From contig NC_088299.1 of assembly GCF_032854445.1 (NCBI RefSeq), positions 14,439,608 through 14,503,607 of the forward strand: a stretch of DNA of 64,000 nucleotides, in the 5' to 3' direction. The notes below the pieces were generated by a model, which did no database searches, was not told the origin of the DNA, and was given only the letters and a program-made list of their open reading frames with translations. Positions 48,655 to 62,370 of this stretch are shown here, piece after piece; position 1 is the stretch's first letter, and each line of letters opens with the position of its first letter. A program made the translations under genes and the position numbers. The stretch comes from Liolophura sinensis. Taxonomy: Eukaryota; Mollusca; Polyplacophora; Chitonida; Chitonidae.

Positions 48655-49150
48655 CTGAAGTACTCTGGATGTTTTGTCTCTGCTAGCATTGTGTCAGAAG
48701 TACTCTGGGTGTTTTGTCTCTGTTAGCATTGTGTCAGAAGTACTCTAGATGTTCTGTCCCTGCTAGCACTGTGTCAGAAGTACTCTGTACGTTTTGTTTC
48801 TGCTAGCAATGTGTCAGAAGTACTCTGGGTGTTTTGTCTCTGCTAGCATTGTGTCAGAAGTACTCTAGGTGTTTTGTCTCTGCTAGCATTGGGTCCGAAG
48901 TACTCTAGATGTTCTGTCCCTGCTAGCACTGTGTCAGAAGTACTCTGTACGTTTTGTCTCTGCTAGCAATGTGTCAGAATTACTCTGAGTGATTGTCTCT
49001 GCTAGCATTGTGTCAGAAGTACTCTGGGTGTTTTGTCTCTGCTAGTATTGTGTCAGAAGTACTCTGGGTGTTTTGTCTCTGCTAGCATTGTGTCCAAAGT
49101 ACTCTAGATGTTCTGTCCCTGCTAGCACTGTGTCAGAAGTATTCTGGATA
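48655..49150. repeat. 40-bp minisatellite derived from the end of PSMG4
   Basis: About 12 copies of TGTCAGAAGTACTCTGGGTG plus TTTTGTCTCTGCTAGCATTG. On the minus strand each unit reads CCAGAGTACTTCTGACACA; the PSMG4 end reads CCAGAATACTTCTGACACA (Pro-Glu-Tyr-Phe-stop). The array is continuous with the last exon. Confidence 0.95.
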
Positions 49151-52100
49151 TTTTGTCATTTCCTCATGAATCCTTTTCTCCACCAAGGGAAACAGCAACT
49201 GGTCAGCTGCAATATTACAGCTTACAAACACCTGCTTGCCCGTCTTCTTCGCTGTAAATAACAAAATTACACTATCACTGAAACAGTCATTTATTTCACA
49301 GATCATGAAGAACACAAGCATTCAAATACAGCCATGACTCACTGAAAATACAAGAATTAATCCGAATATTTCCTCAGTTTTAACCGCTACTTTTATCTTT
49401 AACCGAATTTGGTAAAATGAAAGCAAGAAAATATTATAAAAACTGTTCAAAAAAAGCCTATAAAAATTCAAATTAAATGCTGAAACAGAAACAAGAAAAA
49501 TCTTCACATTTGCTCAACTACCACATCATGTACAGGCCTGACGCACATTACAAGCCACAGAATAGGCCTGCTTTGAATTACATGCAAAGCACACTGCCTT
49601 GTTACACGACACAGACGATAAAACGTGAGATTAGTGTTGGAAGTGTGGATCTACAAGTGTGACCTCATTTATTAAAGCATGCAGTACGTAGGTTATGTGA
49701 CGACAGTGAAAAATAATTTCCTGGGCAACAGAATGTTAAAAAGAAAATCATATCAGCCTTTACAAGTTGCAGAAATTGAGAGATACTGAATGAAGTCCAT
49801 GTTTTTCTGCTTATGAGTTTGCCAACACTGCCTGTTGTATTTAACCTTGGCCAGGATTTTAAAATTACCTCCACATGGATTTAAAAAATACATAATGTTT
49901 GTCTTGGGCCTTTTAAATAAGTTTATTAAATTAAAATCTGTCTTAAAGCTAGATCTTTATATGCCGCTTTAACTTCGAAACGTGACATTAGCCATTTTCT
50001 GAGGTCCCACCTAACCACAGCTTACTCCTTAGAGTACACCTTTCACATGGAAGAGTGACCTCAAGGGAGGTAATTCAGGGCAAGAATTGATTTATAGATG
50101 TCTAAGTTAAAATCAAATGGCACAGGGGGCAAAGATACATTCCTCAAAAATGTATCTTCTGGCAAAAATTGCATATCACAATGCTGATAAGAATTCCTCT
50201 GCAATTTATCAATTGTACCATACACATACCTACCTTTTCCTGTATTAGAATAGTAAGATAATGGTAGGATAACAAAAAATGCACTTAGGAAGAAGCCTAT
50301 ATGATGGCGATTTTCAATGAAGTAATAATTTACAGTGAACGTTCATTTGATGCCATTTATACATTTATTTTGAGCAGTTGATTCTTGAAACAATAACTAC
50401 ACATGAATGCATAATAAAATAAAATTGTTCGGTTTAGTTTTGTGTAGTTTTGAAAGCCAGTACCTAAATTATACAAGCAATTGAGTAATTAAATTTGTGC
50501 CAAAGTATAGATGTCCTAAACACAAATCTGAGGATGGATATCTTTACTTTCCCCTCTTAAAACATGTTCAAATGCATGTACAGCAATATAAGATCTCAGA
50601 GGTTCCAGGGCCCCTGGACCTTTGCCTCATTGGCTAGGGTAATGGCCTTTCTCACTTTACATTTGCTTTCCCTGTGATTAGCCAGTAATGTCTGTGTCTC
50701 TTCATATGACTAAAGATTTATAATTACCCAATCTCCGTGCCATTGCAACTGAAGACTGATCAGCATGGTCGCCATGTAGATGAGTGGCTACTGGCATTTT
50801 CTCCTATAAAACAACAATACATGTACACTTACAAAAAATCAAACTATATTAAGCACAATTTAGCAACATTTTATTTTATTTCTGTAATCATTTAACACTA
50901 AAATACCAGTTTCAATTTATTTTAATGTCTAAAACATTCCACTTAAAATGTTCATTCTTTTGCAAGAAAGTTGGATTTTTAACCTACTACCAATAGACTG
51001 CATGTAGCCCCAATGGAGAACTGCAGCCCTCAGTTTAGCCTAATCAACGTTTAATTCAATAGGCTAGCCTCGGCCTTGGTCCATCTAGATGAACTCAGAC
51101 AGTGTGCTTTTATAAAGTTATGACATTCATTGCAAAATGTCAAAATTTTAAAATGGCAGTCACTAATATATACCCAGAGTACATATTAGTACACTATACA
51201 GTGAATATTATCAGAAATATTTACCTTATATATCCAGTGGCTGTGGATATAATCATAATTTGTTTCCTTATATATTCAGTGGCTGTGGATAGTCTTGATT
51301 TTTTTCCTTATTTATCCAGCAGCGGTGGATATAATCAGAACTTTTTACCTTATATACCCAGTGACTGTCAATGAAGCCTCGAACATTTTTTGTATACCCA
51401 GGAATTTTTTCCCTATGTACATGTACTGAGTTACTGTGGATATAACTTCACAATTATTTTCATGAACCCAGTGGCTGTGCCTTTAGCTTCAAAAATATTT
51501 TTATATACCCAGCTGTGGATATCATTTGAATTATCCTTACAAATCCAGAGACAGGTAGCAGGCCATTGTACAGTGGTTAGAGACGCTTGTCTTTCAGCTG
51601 CTAGGACACATGAGGTGTGACTTCAAATCTGGATTACGGCAGAGGATTTGCATATTTCCCCGCTTTAACTACTTGTGGAGCCTGAGGGACAATGTAAGTG
51701 TTCGACGACGCTGGTGTGGCAATTTTACCTATCTAACATCTCTTGTACATATGTGTATGTCAGTTATGGGAAACTTTGTAAGTAACTTGCCAAAACCCGA
51801 AGGTTTACTCCGGGGATTCTGGTTTCCTCCATCCATGAAGAAGACCCCTGTTTTTAAGTCCAAAATATATAGTGCCACCAGTTAGGCCAGTTAAGGTCAT
51901 TTTGAGCAGACATAAATGGGCTTCTGATAAAACATAAGAAATTAGCCTCACTTCACTCAAGCCATGTCATATTATGCACAGATAATTTCCCATAGTGTCT
52001 GAATTGCAATAACTGCAATGAAATATATATCAAGTCTTAATGTATTCTATGCGAAGGTAACCCCTATAAACTAGGTAAATGTTAAAATTATAATGTTTAA

Positions 52101-53213
52101 CTACTTTAATAAAAACCAGACATTCAACTGTGAAATACAAAACAAGTTACAAGGAATTACAATTTATTATCTGTCTCAGGTTTTACTATTTTTCATGCTG
52201 AAGTGAAGCAAACCTTTTTTCGCACCACTCTTTAAAGTAAGTGGCAAAGGATTGCCAGGAGCTAAACGCCTGAACAGCCATCCTCTTATGAAATTGAGCA
52301 AAGTTCGCACCATAACAAATTTTGACGGTTCAAATTATGAAAATTTGCCACTCGATCGGTTAAGAGTAGACATGGATATAACCTTAAAATGATTGTTACA
52401 TCCACAGCTGCTGGGTATATAACCACTCCGCATTAAAACAGCACACTGAGCCCATCTAGAGGGTCTAGCCATAGCCTGTGCCTAACACAGAGCTTTTAAG
52501 CTAAATGTTACATCACATTATGATACTTGTGATTATAACCTCTTAAATGTACAATCAAACAATAATATATAACCATTTTGCATACATAAAGGCTGCCAAT
52601 TTGTTGGTGTAATGATGATCAATCTATGCAACACTTCACATGTAATTTGTACAAATATCATTAACCTGACAGTGTTAGCATTAACAACATACTCATTTTC
52701 CGAAGGATTGTTTGCTCTTCTATTTATTGGTCTTAGTATAGACCACTGTTGACGAGGACTACACAACACTGCATCGAGAAGGCGAGATTGTTGTGTTGTC
52801 CCAGACAATACACTATTTAGCACATACCGTCGTTCTCATGGAACGAAGTATCAAAATCCACTAGTCGCACTACAGAAAACATAACTTTCATAGATCAAGG
52901 TTGAGGGCGACCAGAAAACACACGACACGTGCTAACAACAAAACTATATAATCATGATTTCGCACGTGTTGGTTTTGCATCAAGAGCATAATTACATACG
53001 CGACATTGAATGCATGGCGGCATTATTTTACGTAAGTGTTTCACGTACATAAGGTGAATTCATAGCCACAGCAGTGCTACCTAGAGACTTGTTTGTTCCC
53101 ACCCAAAGATGGAAACTTTCACTGAGTTGCATCACTTGAAAAAAAACCTCCGTGTCCGTCAGACGGGCCGAAAAGTTGTGTAGTTTGATGCTAGATTTAC
53201 ATTTGGTCGCCAT
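49133..53213 (-). CDS. PSMG4: Proteasome assembly chaperone 4 (PSMG4), three exons
   Basis: Exons are 53213-53049, 50803-50728 and 49251-49133 with phases 0 and 1; the product has 119 residues (human PSMG4 about 123). Exon 1 encodes MATKCKSSIKLHNFSARLTD and HLWVGTNKSLGSTAVAM. Exon 2 encodes MPVATHLHGDHADQ and AMARRL. Exon 3 encodes AKKTGKQVFVSCNIAADQLL, FPLVEKRIHEEM and ends PEYF. These blocks follow vertebrate PSMG4 (LHNFSARL, LWVG, PVSTSLLGD, KQVFVSYN, VENRIKEEM) as I recall it. PSMG4 pairs with PSMG3 to help assemble the 20S proteasome alpha ring in the cytosol. The gene is head to head with beta-tubulin, start codons 449 bases apart. Its stop codon runs into a minisatellite made of its own end. 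Confidence 0.93.
49775..50080. repeat. Dispersed repeat copy B (PSMG4 intron 2)
   Basis: The uninterrupted counterpart of the 43.06-43.46 kb repeat: GTCCATGTTTTTCTGC, GATTTTAAAATTACCTCCAC, CTGTCTTAAAGCTAGATC, CCACAGCTTACTCCTTAGAG and GTGACCTCAAGGGAGGTAAT. Confidence 0.65.
51215..51540. repeat. ~42-bp degenerate minisatellite in PSMG4 intron 1
   Basis: Six to seven imperfect copies of TATATCCAGTGGCTGTGGAT ATAATC with variable spacers. Confidence 0.75.
51555..51885 (+). mobile_element. tRNA-derived SINE (family C) in PSMG4 intron 1
   Basis: The head has an A-box-like TACAGTGGTTAGAGACGC and a B-box-like GACTTCAAATCTG. The body ends CGGGGATTCTGGTTTCCTCC ATCCATGAA. Related text occurs at 56.5-57.06 and 57.3 kb. 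Confidence 0.7.
52225..52392. other. Unexplained stretch with protein-like frames on both strands
   Basis: Plus strand: open from AGC after a TGA, containing KVSGKGLPGAKRLNSHPL and ending TGA at about 52392. Minus strand: a frame with VRTLLNFIRGWLFRRLAPGN and ending in the same stretch. Both look more protein-like than background, and neither has clear splice sites. It lies in PSMG4 intron 1; a remnant of a repeat-borne ORF is the most likely reading. Confidence 0.25.
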
Positions 53214-53662
53214 GTGACCCACGTTTACATCCGCATAGGCTCGCACCGACTTACGTCCAATCAGCGCAAAGCATCCGTTACCATGGTGGCTGGCGCGCGA
53301 AAAGCAAAATGTGTCTCCAAGAGCCGAAGCACTTGGTTTATCCATACGATTTTGCACGCGCTGCACCCATTTCAGTTTTTAAATAAATTTTGTGAGAACA
53401 GTATGTTCAAAGACTTACGTATTTTAAATATAATCATATAAAGGTAAAATTACGTTATTCGTCAAAAGTATAACAATACAGACCTTGGCGACAAGAGCGC
53501 GGTAAATGAGAACTACTTGAACTGGTGGAAAGGCCGCACGTGCACGAAGAGAACAGGCCAGCGTTTTATAAGTTTGGAATCAACCGTTAAATTTCAACAG
53601 ACGACGCAAATTCAGTGGAGAAGTAGCATCGGGAATTTTTTTTTTTATAACACATCAACAAA
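53214..53662. promoter_or_regulatory. Bidirectional promoter region between PSMG4 and beta-tubulin
   Basis: Only 449 bases separate the two start codons. The region holds a CCAAT box (53257-53261, in GTCCAATCAG) and, 15 bases on, GTTACCATGGTGGC, which resembles an RFX X-box with a weak right half. It is CpG-richer than its surroundings. A TTTTATAA stretch at 53643-53650 is too close to the tubulin ATG to be a classic TATA box. Confidence 0.6.
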
Positions 53663-56134
<2,472 letters not shown>

Positions 56135-56381
56135 CAAGACCTAACTCTGCAGCATGAACATCACTTAGATTTGGATCAAAAAAATTATGTTTATTTTAAG
56201 AGAATTTAGACTGAATTATGTGTATACTTCTTTTCAGGGAATTTACTTTAAATGTACTTAGACATAGATTTTTATTATGTAAGGATTATTTCACTCTAGT
56301 CACGGTCTTGCATACTTGTAAGGTTTTTGCTATGCTTATTTTTGTTTAAAACTAAATCAGTGATGTCATTGCAAATGGAGA

Positions 56382-56387
56382 AATAAA
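56382..56387 (+). terminator. Polyadenylation signal of beta-tubulin
   Basis: AATAAA 248 bases after the stop codon in an AT-rich 3' UTR. Confidence 0.7.
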
Positions 56388-56499
56388 GGTTGGAAACTGC
56401 TTTAAGTTGCATTTGTGACTTTTATGTAAGCTATAATGCTCTTAAATGTTATTAGTGATATTATATCATGATATGTCATGTTTATATTCTATATCATGT

Positions 56500-57060
56500 A
56501 GTAGGACTTGGTACCGTATGGTAGAGGCTTTTATAGGGTCGTGGTTAGAGATACATCTTTCTATTGGTAGGACAAAGGCAGGAGGCAGTGATTCAGACAC
56601 AACTGGTGAAATTATAAGGTGCTTGATGTTCATTAGCACTCCAGATGACTGAAGATTGAAACGCGGGCCTTAAACAGAGAATTTGCTGACCACCCCACCC
56701 TGTCACCATTCTTGAGGCCTTGATAATCATAACGCTCGTGTAGCTGCTTCTGCAGTCAAGCCATTTGTTAGTGTCTTCTATTAGTATGGTGAAAATGCAG
56801 AAAAGTAACTTGCCAAAGGTTTGGTGGTTTAACCCAATCGTTCCTGGTTTTTCTCACCCAAATGAAACAGCTGAGACTGCCACAGTTTCAATAAGGACAA
56901 ACAGTATGGCCCTCACAAACCATGTTTTGAATGATGTGTTGCATGTATATGTGTGCCATTCCTCAAAACTTAAGTATTTTTTGGTTATTTACAAAGGGTA
57001 GTGGTTAACTGAGGGGACTGTGGTTTCCTTCATCCTTAAAACTGATTGTCTTCCTGGATA
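56500..57060 (+). mobile_element. Diverged SINE remnants (family C)
   Basis: GGTCGTGGTTAGAGATAC resembles the A-box arm at 51.57 kb. AGTAACTTGCCAAAGGTTTG and GACTGTGGTTTCCTTCATCC match its body. The order suggests one interrupted or two adjacent copies. Confidence 0.5.
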
Positions 57061-57293
57061 TGCATTCTGTCATGTGATTTTGTGACCTTTCTGATTTCAA
57101 AAATATACATTTGACCAATAGTGATTCTACTAAAGTCGAGGTTTGTTAACAATTCTTTTTCCTAGTTAAAGGTGAAATGCAAAGCTTTACAAAATGGCTG
57201 TTTAGAAGCTTCTGATATGTTGCATATGGTAACGTGGCGTTTAGCAATTTAAATCGTTACAAATGGCGATGTCTTCCACCACTGCGAATTGCA

Positions 57294-57490
57294 TATGTGT
57301 ATTTCACATGTGGAAAAGTTTGTTGGTTTGCTGCCAAAGGTATGTGGTTTTCCCCGTCTACCCCAGTTTCTCCCCTCCAAAAAAAAATGACTTTTTCTTC
57401 TGCTTTTCGTCTAGACAATCAAGTCTAATTCCTGTACAGTTTTTCAATTCATGCTTCTGTGTAGTGTTGAAAGCTCCAGGGTTATGAGTG
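57294..57490 (+). mobile_element. SINE body fragment
   Basis: TGCCAAAGGTATGTGGTTTT CCCCGTCTACCCCAG resembles family C bodies. Confidence 0.35.
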
Positions 57491-57788
57491 ATGAAACAAG
57501 GAGGAGACGATGAACATTTCAACTTTCTTGTCTGGTGATGAATCCCTTTAATATACGCCCGTTTACTCAGTATAACATGGGCCTTAAAATATGTTTATAT
57601 ATAACAGTTCTTGAAATCATACGCAACAAACTAATCTGCGATGACAGATGATTATAATAAATGATCTCACCAGATTTGCATCGTTATTCCGCAACATACA
57701 AAACATTGAAATGGATGTATGAAGAAATATTGCCTTTTTGAAACAACCTCCAATTAAATACAGAATCTCAGTATATGTAAATAAAAAC

Positions 57789-57794
57789 TTTATT
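57789..57794 (-). terminator. Polyadenylation signal of the 193-residue protein gene
   Basis: AATAAA on the minus strand, 280 bases after the stop codon. Confidence 0.5.
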
Positions 57795-58073
57795 AAAATA
57801 TAACAAATGAAATACACCGTAAGTGACCTGTCGTACAGGCATCGTGTAAAATTAGCACTACAAAAGCAAAAAGTATCAGAAGGTCAAATTGTAAACTTCT
57901 TTGATTATAAAAATGGATACTGATAATGCTTGAAATATGGATGACAAAGAAAACTCTGAGGAGTTCATAGTTTTAAGAGAGAAATCGATGGGCAGTTCAG
58001 AAACTCTAAAAATACAGCACCAAAGTACAGCAAATGACAGAAATAAATATGCACACGTTGATGGTGACACAAA

Positions 58074-59810
58074 TTATTTCTTCTCTTTCCCAAACAGGCG
58101 TCTGAAGATTTTTCGCAAAGCACGGATAAATTTTCTGCCCCGCCCTTTCCTGGACCTGACACTGTCCTCGGGGGCTGTCACTACCTTAGCCGGAGCCGAT
58201 GCAAGGGTGGGAGGAGGCTGAGCTGCCGGGATAGGGGGCACCCGATTAGCTGAGGTCATCTGTCAGTAGAATCAAACTCAATTATACATCCTGAATCCAT
58301 AATCACTCTTTATCTACATTTCTTTTTTTCCTTCATTACGTCATTATAGTCAATAGTTATTTGATGTAATTCATTGTCTACTTCTTTGATGACATTGTCT
58401 TCATTTATTCATTCTTACATCTTACTTTTCCTTTACACTGATACAAATTAGAAAATAAAGTAGAAGACAACCAGTTTCTAGCTGCATTTTTTTCTGTGTG
58501 CATTTTGATTAAATTGAAAAAGAGGAGCTTACCTCAGTTATAGTATCCAGGGGTTTATAGCAGATTTTCTCCCATCTGTCCATCACAGGGTGCAAATCAA
58601 ACCTGAAAGTTAAGAATGACTGAGCTTGAGTAAGGGTTACTCAAGAGTTAGTTTTAGATGGAATAAATATCAAACCAGAAAAGATCTGAGCGGTTTGATC
58701 ATACTCTGAAGTAATTACAGTGAAGTATTTGTTTTACATGGTACCCCCATTTCTACAAAACTACATCACTCCAGCAGTAGTTTTAAAGTTTGACACTAAC
58801 GACCAAACAAGCCGTCAATTAGTAAATGCTCAAATTAGCAGTTAATTATCTACATTAAAATTGTTGAAAATAATACGTAATGCGTTCATGTACACACGTT
58901 TAAAAGCAAAGTTACACGTGTTTCAGTAGCCTTGATAACTTACCATATTTTCTGAAGCATGCTACATATTATTTCGTCGGGAACTTTGTTGGGGCTATCA
59001 CTTCCTGTTGATAGTAAAGTTAAAATTGTTACAGGAATCAAATATATTTGCATTAAAATATAGGCCCTATTCTAACACACTGTTGAAACTGATCTGTAAC
59101 TATTTACACTGAACACAGTGGCACAAAAATTAAACTTGACCACGTGAAATAATGCTTGTATGTGGAGGTTAATATTTACTTGTCCTGATTATTTACAAGT
59201 AATAATTAACATCAAGATATAGGGCATATCCACACGGAAAATAAGGATTATCATAAACGTCTAAGAGTAATATACATCGATAATGATTCTGACGTCACCA
59301 TTCGTTCAAAAAGTAATTAGTAATTGCACGCCTAAAACAGTGAGTGCAATTTTTTCGTATACCACTGTTATTTACCTGGTAATTTGATATTTTCCAAATT
59401 TCTAGTGTCATGGGCAGCTTTATTGAAATGTTCAAAGGGATACACTTCTGTTTCAAGTGAACTGTAAAAGGTGTTTTTTAACTGGTTGGGGCCACCGTTT
59501 GAATACAGCCAAGCTAGCTTTCTTCTGCCGTCTTTGGCTGCCTTTGTTTTGTCGGCTGCACTAATGATTTTCTCCCCTGAAACATAAACAGAACAAACTA
59601 CACTTGCTTGGTGTAATCTTACTTTGCACACCAGCTGTTAATTGTGTTTCAGTAAATCTGATATACCATGATTAAAAGGACCAAGCAAGCTGTAACAGTT
59701 TACCTTTCCATCTGTTACCAAATAAAGATACATTGTCTTGACTTACCTGATTCTTTCCTAAAAGGATACGGACGGCTATACCCGGCCAGCATGACTGTCA
59801 CTGACTCCAT
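58074..59810 (-). CDS. Unrecognised 193-residue protein, five exons
   Basis: Exons are 59810-59747, 59576-59376, 59004-58944, 58602-58533 and 58259-58074. All have AG/GT boundaries and compatible phases (1,1,2,0). It starts MESVTVMLAGYSRPYPFRKE. The central part is mixed and polar (RRKLAWLYSNGGPNQL, FYSSLETEVYPFEHFNKAAH). A short block near 125-130 reads WFDLHPVMDRWEKICYKPLD. The last exon is Pro/Ala-rich and then strongly basic, ending RKFIRALRKIFRRLFGKEKK, an amphipathic-looking cationic helix. There is no signal peptide or membrane segment. I do not recognise the family and do not propose a function. Consistent splicing and a nearby decayed duplicate support a real gene. A CRE/CCAAT-bearing promoter candidate lies 0.87 kb upstream. 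Confidence 0.8.
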
Positions 59811-60660
59811 TTTGTAATCTGTATGAAGTATACAGAAATAGTTCTTTTCTAAAAGTGGGCTTACGCAGGAAGATAGAGAATATGGTAAATTTTATTTCAC
59901 AATTCATTCTTTTAAAATTTGCTCGCTTGTTCAAACGTGTATTAGCTGATACTGATTTTAAGGCATATTACATATACACTGCATTTACGATTTTAACAAA
60001 ACCCAGCAACCAAGGTAGAGTTGTACTTAGACCAAATGGAAATAAAAACAGCAAATTTAGTTCATCTTTCCTAAATTGTTACACAATTATTTTTAGACCA
60101 AGTACAAGCCTAAAGACTTGGATTTTAGCTAAATCCGGTATTAAGTCCTAAGGTAGTTTTGAAACACTGTACTCTGACAAAGGTGTCATGAGATGAGCTC
60201 AAGGTTTGTTTTTTTTAAGATAGTGAAAAAATGCCTATACAGACTTAATGAGTGTACTGTCAGACAAAGGTATGAACATTTGAGGAAAACAAGTGATATC
60301 GTAACGAAACGTGTTTAATTTGGACAGACGATAAATGTTGACAGAGCTGCCTTCTGAGCACTATAACTACCATAAGATACCACGAATTGGCACAATCCAC
60401 AGTGGAAGTGGATTCAACGACAACGTGGAGTACATTGGCCTTTGAGAAAGTCTGCATGTATAGTAAACCAGTTTAATCAAGGGACATGCAGATCTCCGAA
60501 ACAATGAAACATATAAGATCCAACACAACTTACACAATATCCTGAATCGTGAATTGGTGTAAATTTCCTTGATTTAACGCGATGATCGATTGCCGGCAAT
60601 CAATCTATGTACAGTATTTCAGAAGTTGGCGCTTTCGAACTTTTCTGTCACTACTAGCAA
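59811..60660. other. Upstream DNA of the 193-residue protein gene
   Basis: May contain 5' non-coding exon sequence; nothing could be fixed. No repeat recognised. Confidence 0.35.
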
Positions 60661-60780
60661 CGGAAACTCCCTTGTGACGTCATACCTAGTGATGATTGGC
60701 TAATACCGTTGTCCTCATGAGTTACTTCCCGTAATGTGCGCGTTGGTGACCAACCTCCAACGTTTTGTGTCTTGCGCGAG
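60661..60780. promoter_or_regulatory. Promoter-like segment with perfect CRE and CCAAT box
   Basis: TGACGTCA at 60675-60682, GATTGGCTAA (inverted CCAAT) at 60693-60702, and GTTGGTGACCAAC, a near palindrome, at about 60744-60756. CpG-richer than its surroundings. It could serve the minus-strand gene at 59.8 kb through a 5' non-coding exon. Confidence 0.4.
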
Positions 60781-60897
60781 ATTGACTCTGGTGAAAAGAA
60801 AAAATACAGCTCAACACCGCACAGTGATAAGCGTTATCTAATAGTTTATGTAACCAGCGTTGTATCAGTTACAAGCACATTATTCGGTAACGTTTAT

Positions 60898-61100
60898 ATT
60901 TATTTATCTATTTGATTGGTGTTTTACGCCGTACCCAAGAATATTTCAGCAATATATGGTGGGAGGAAACCCGACAGAGCCGAGGAAAACCCACGTCTAC
61001 CAGGCCTTCCCCACTTGCGCGCAGTGACCGCATTGGTGGGAGGCTCCTGGGTCATTGCGCCGCGCTGGCGTGCCAACCCCTTGGTCACGGAGCCCCCCGG
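60898..61100 (-). mobile_element. tRNA-derived SINE (family A), with tRNA-like head
   Basis: The most complete 5' end in the window. Read on the minus strand it has GGCTCCGTGACCAAGGGGTT GGC (degenerate A-box arm), GCGGCGCAATGACCCAGGAG, the body, TACGGCGTAAAACACCAATC and an ATAAATA tail. Confidence 0.9.
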
Positions 61101-61261
61101 TAATTAAGGATTATAAAAATGTACAATTTTTTTGCACTGTATCATATGTACATAAATTATCTTTGTACAACAATCGACGACACGGACAAAAAATAGTGAT
61201 ACAGGTAAACAGAGATTTATTGAACCGAATAACAACAAAACTTCCTGAATGCTATGTAAGG

Positions 61262-61280
61262 CGCCCCCCCCCCCCCCCCC
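61262..61280. repeat. Poly-C tract
   Basis: About 19 consecutive C after GGCG. Confidence 0.9.
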
Positions 61281-61310
61281 GACACCATTAAAGGTCATAT
61301 ATACTTGTAA

Positions 61311-62370
61311 AGGCATCATGTAAGATTAGCACTGTCAAAATATGACATATTGGTCTGATGCAGACTTTCGTAAAATGGTCGTAAAATGGAATATGACATT
61401 GCATGAAATATCGATCGCGTAGCCCGTAGTTTTAAATTTTATATACATAGAAAGATGTTATGAAGACAGATTATGTACCAAATTACAGCCGGTTAGAGAT
61501 AGTGGAGCGATCAGTGGACAGAACACTTTGTTTTTATCACAGAAATATCGATGAAGTAAGCTGGAGAAAAAATTAATTACACTATAGTTTAGTAACATTT
61601 GGAAAAGAAAAAGGTCGTTTTCCAAAATATGTCACAGAAATAAATATTATGATTTTAATCACTCTCCTCATTTATAACACCCAGGGAAGGTTTATAGCAG
61701 ATTTTATCACTTTGTCGATCACCGGATGCAAATTACATCTTAAAATTATTATGTACCACTAAGTTTCAGTAGGCCAAAATTGTAGAATTTATGCTATAGA
61801 CAATTCCCGTACACTACTGTGCCAAATTCAACTTCTGTTTACATAAACGTAAAGGTTAGGATTTCAAACGTGTTGATATGAAAGAAATAAATATGTAAAG
61901 AAATACATAAGCTATTAAATAGTCATGTAAAGTTATAAAAACAGGTGGGAATGATGTGTTCATATACATTTCTCTAAAATCTAAATACCCACCACTTATC
62001 ATATTTTCTGCAGTACGCTGCGAACAATTTGGTCATGAACTTTATTGGGTCTTTCATGTCCTGTAAATAGGAAGGCTAAATCTATACAGGAGTTAAATTT
62101 GTATATGGCAAAACGTACATTCCAATATAACACCACTCCAAAATGAATCACTGAGACACGAAGATATGACATCCACTGGAAAATAACTAACTTCACGAGT
62201 CTTGACAGAGTAGTTAATAATTACACGTTTAAAACATTGATTGCAACCATTCTCGTATCCCACCGTTATTTACCTGGTAACTTGAAGTTTTCCAAATTTT
62301 GAGTGTCTCGGACAGCTTTATTGGACTATTCAAGGGGGTATAGTTCTGGGTCCAGTTTCACAAAACAGCG
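61311..62370 (-). pseudogene. Decayed tandem duplicate of the 193-residue protein gene
   Basis: GGCATCATGTAAGATTAGCAC (61311) matches 57838 in the 3' UTR. 61690-61737 matches exon 4 (LHPVxD kept, later codons frameshifted to a stop). 61990-62060 matches exon 3 and its donor. 62270-62365 matches exon 2 and its donor (TTATTTACCTGGTAA, TTTTCCAAATTT, CAGCTTTATTG). The counterpart of exon 5's basic tail and of exon 1 were not found. Order and orientation agree with the functional copy, so this is a tandem segmental duplication that has lost coding capacity. Confidence 0.75.

Noticed and set aside
48655-49150. CRISPR-like array of regularly spaced repeats
   Set aside because: The 40-base units are contiguous with no unique spacers, in an animal genome; it is a minisatellite.
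52820-52876. A first exon on the minus strand starting MFSVVRLVDFDTSFHEND with a good GTATGT donor
   Set aside because: Its phase does not fit the PSMG4 second exon, whereas the exon at 53049-53213 fits in phase and in protein similarity. It could be an unrelated or alternative first exon, but nothing supports it.
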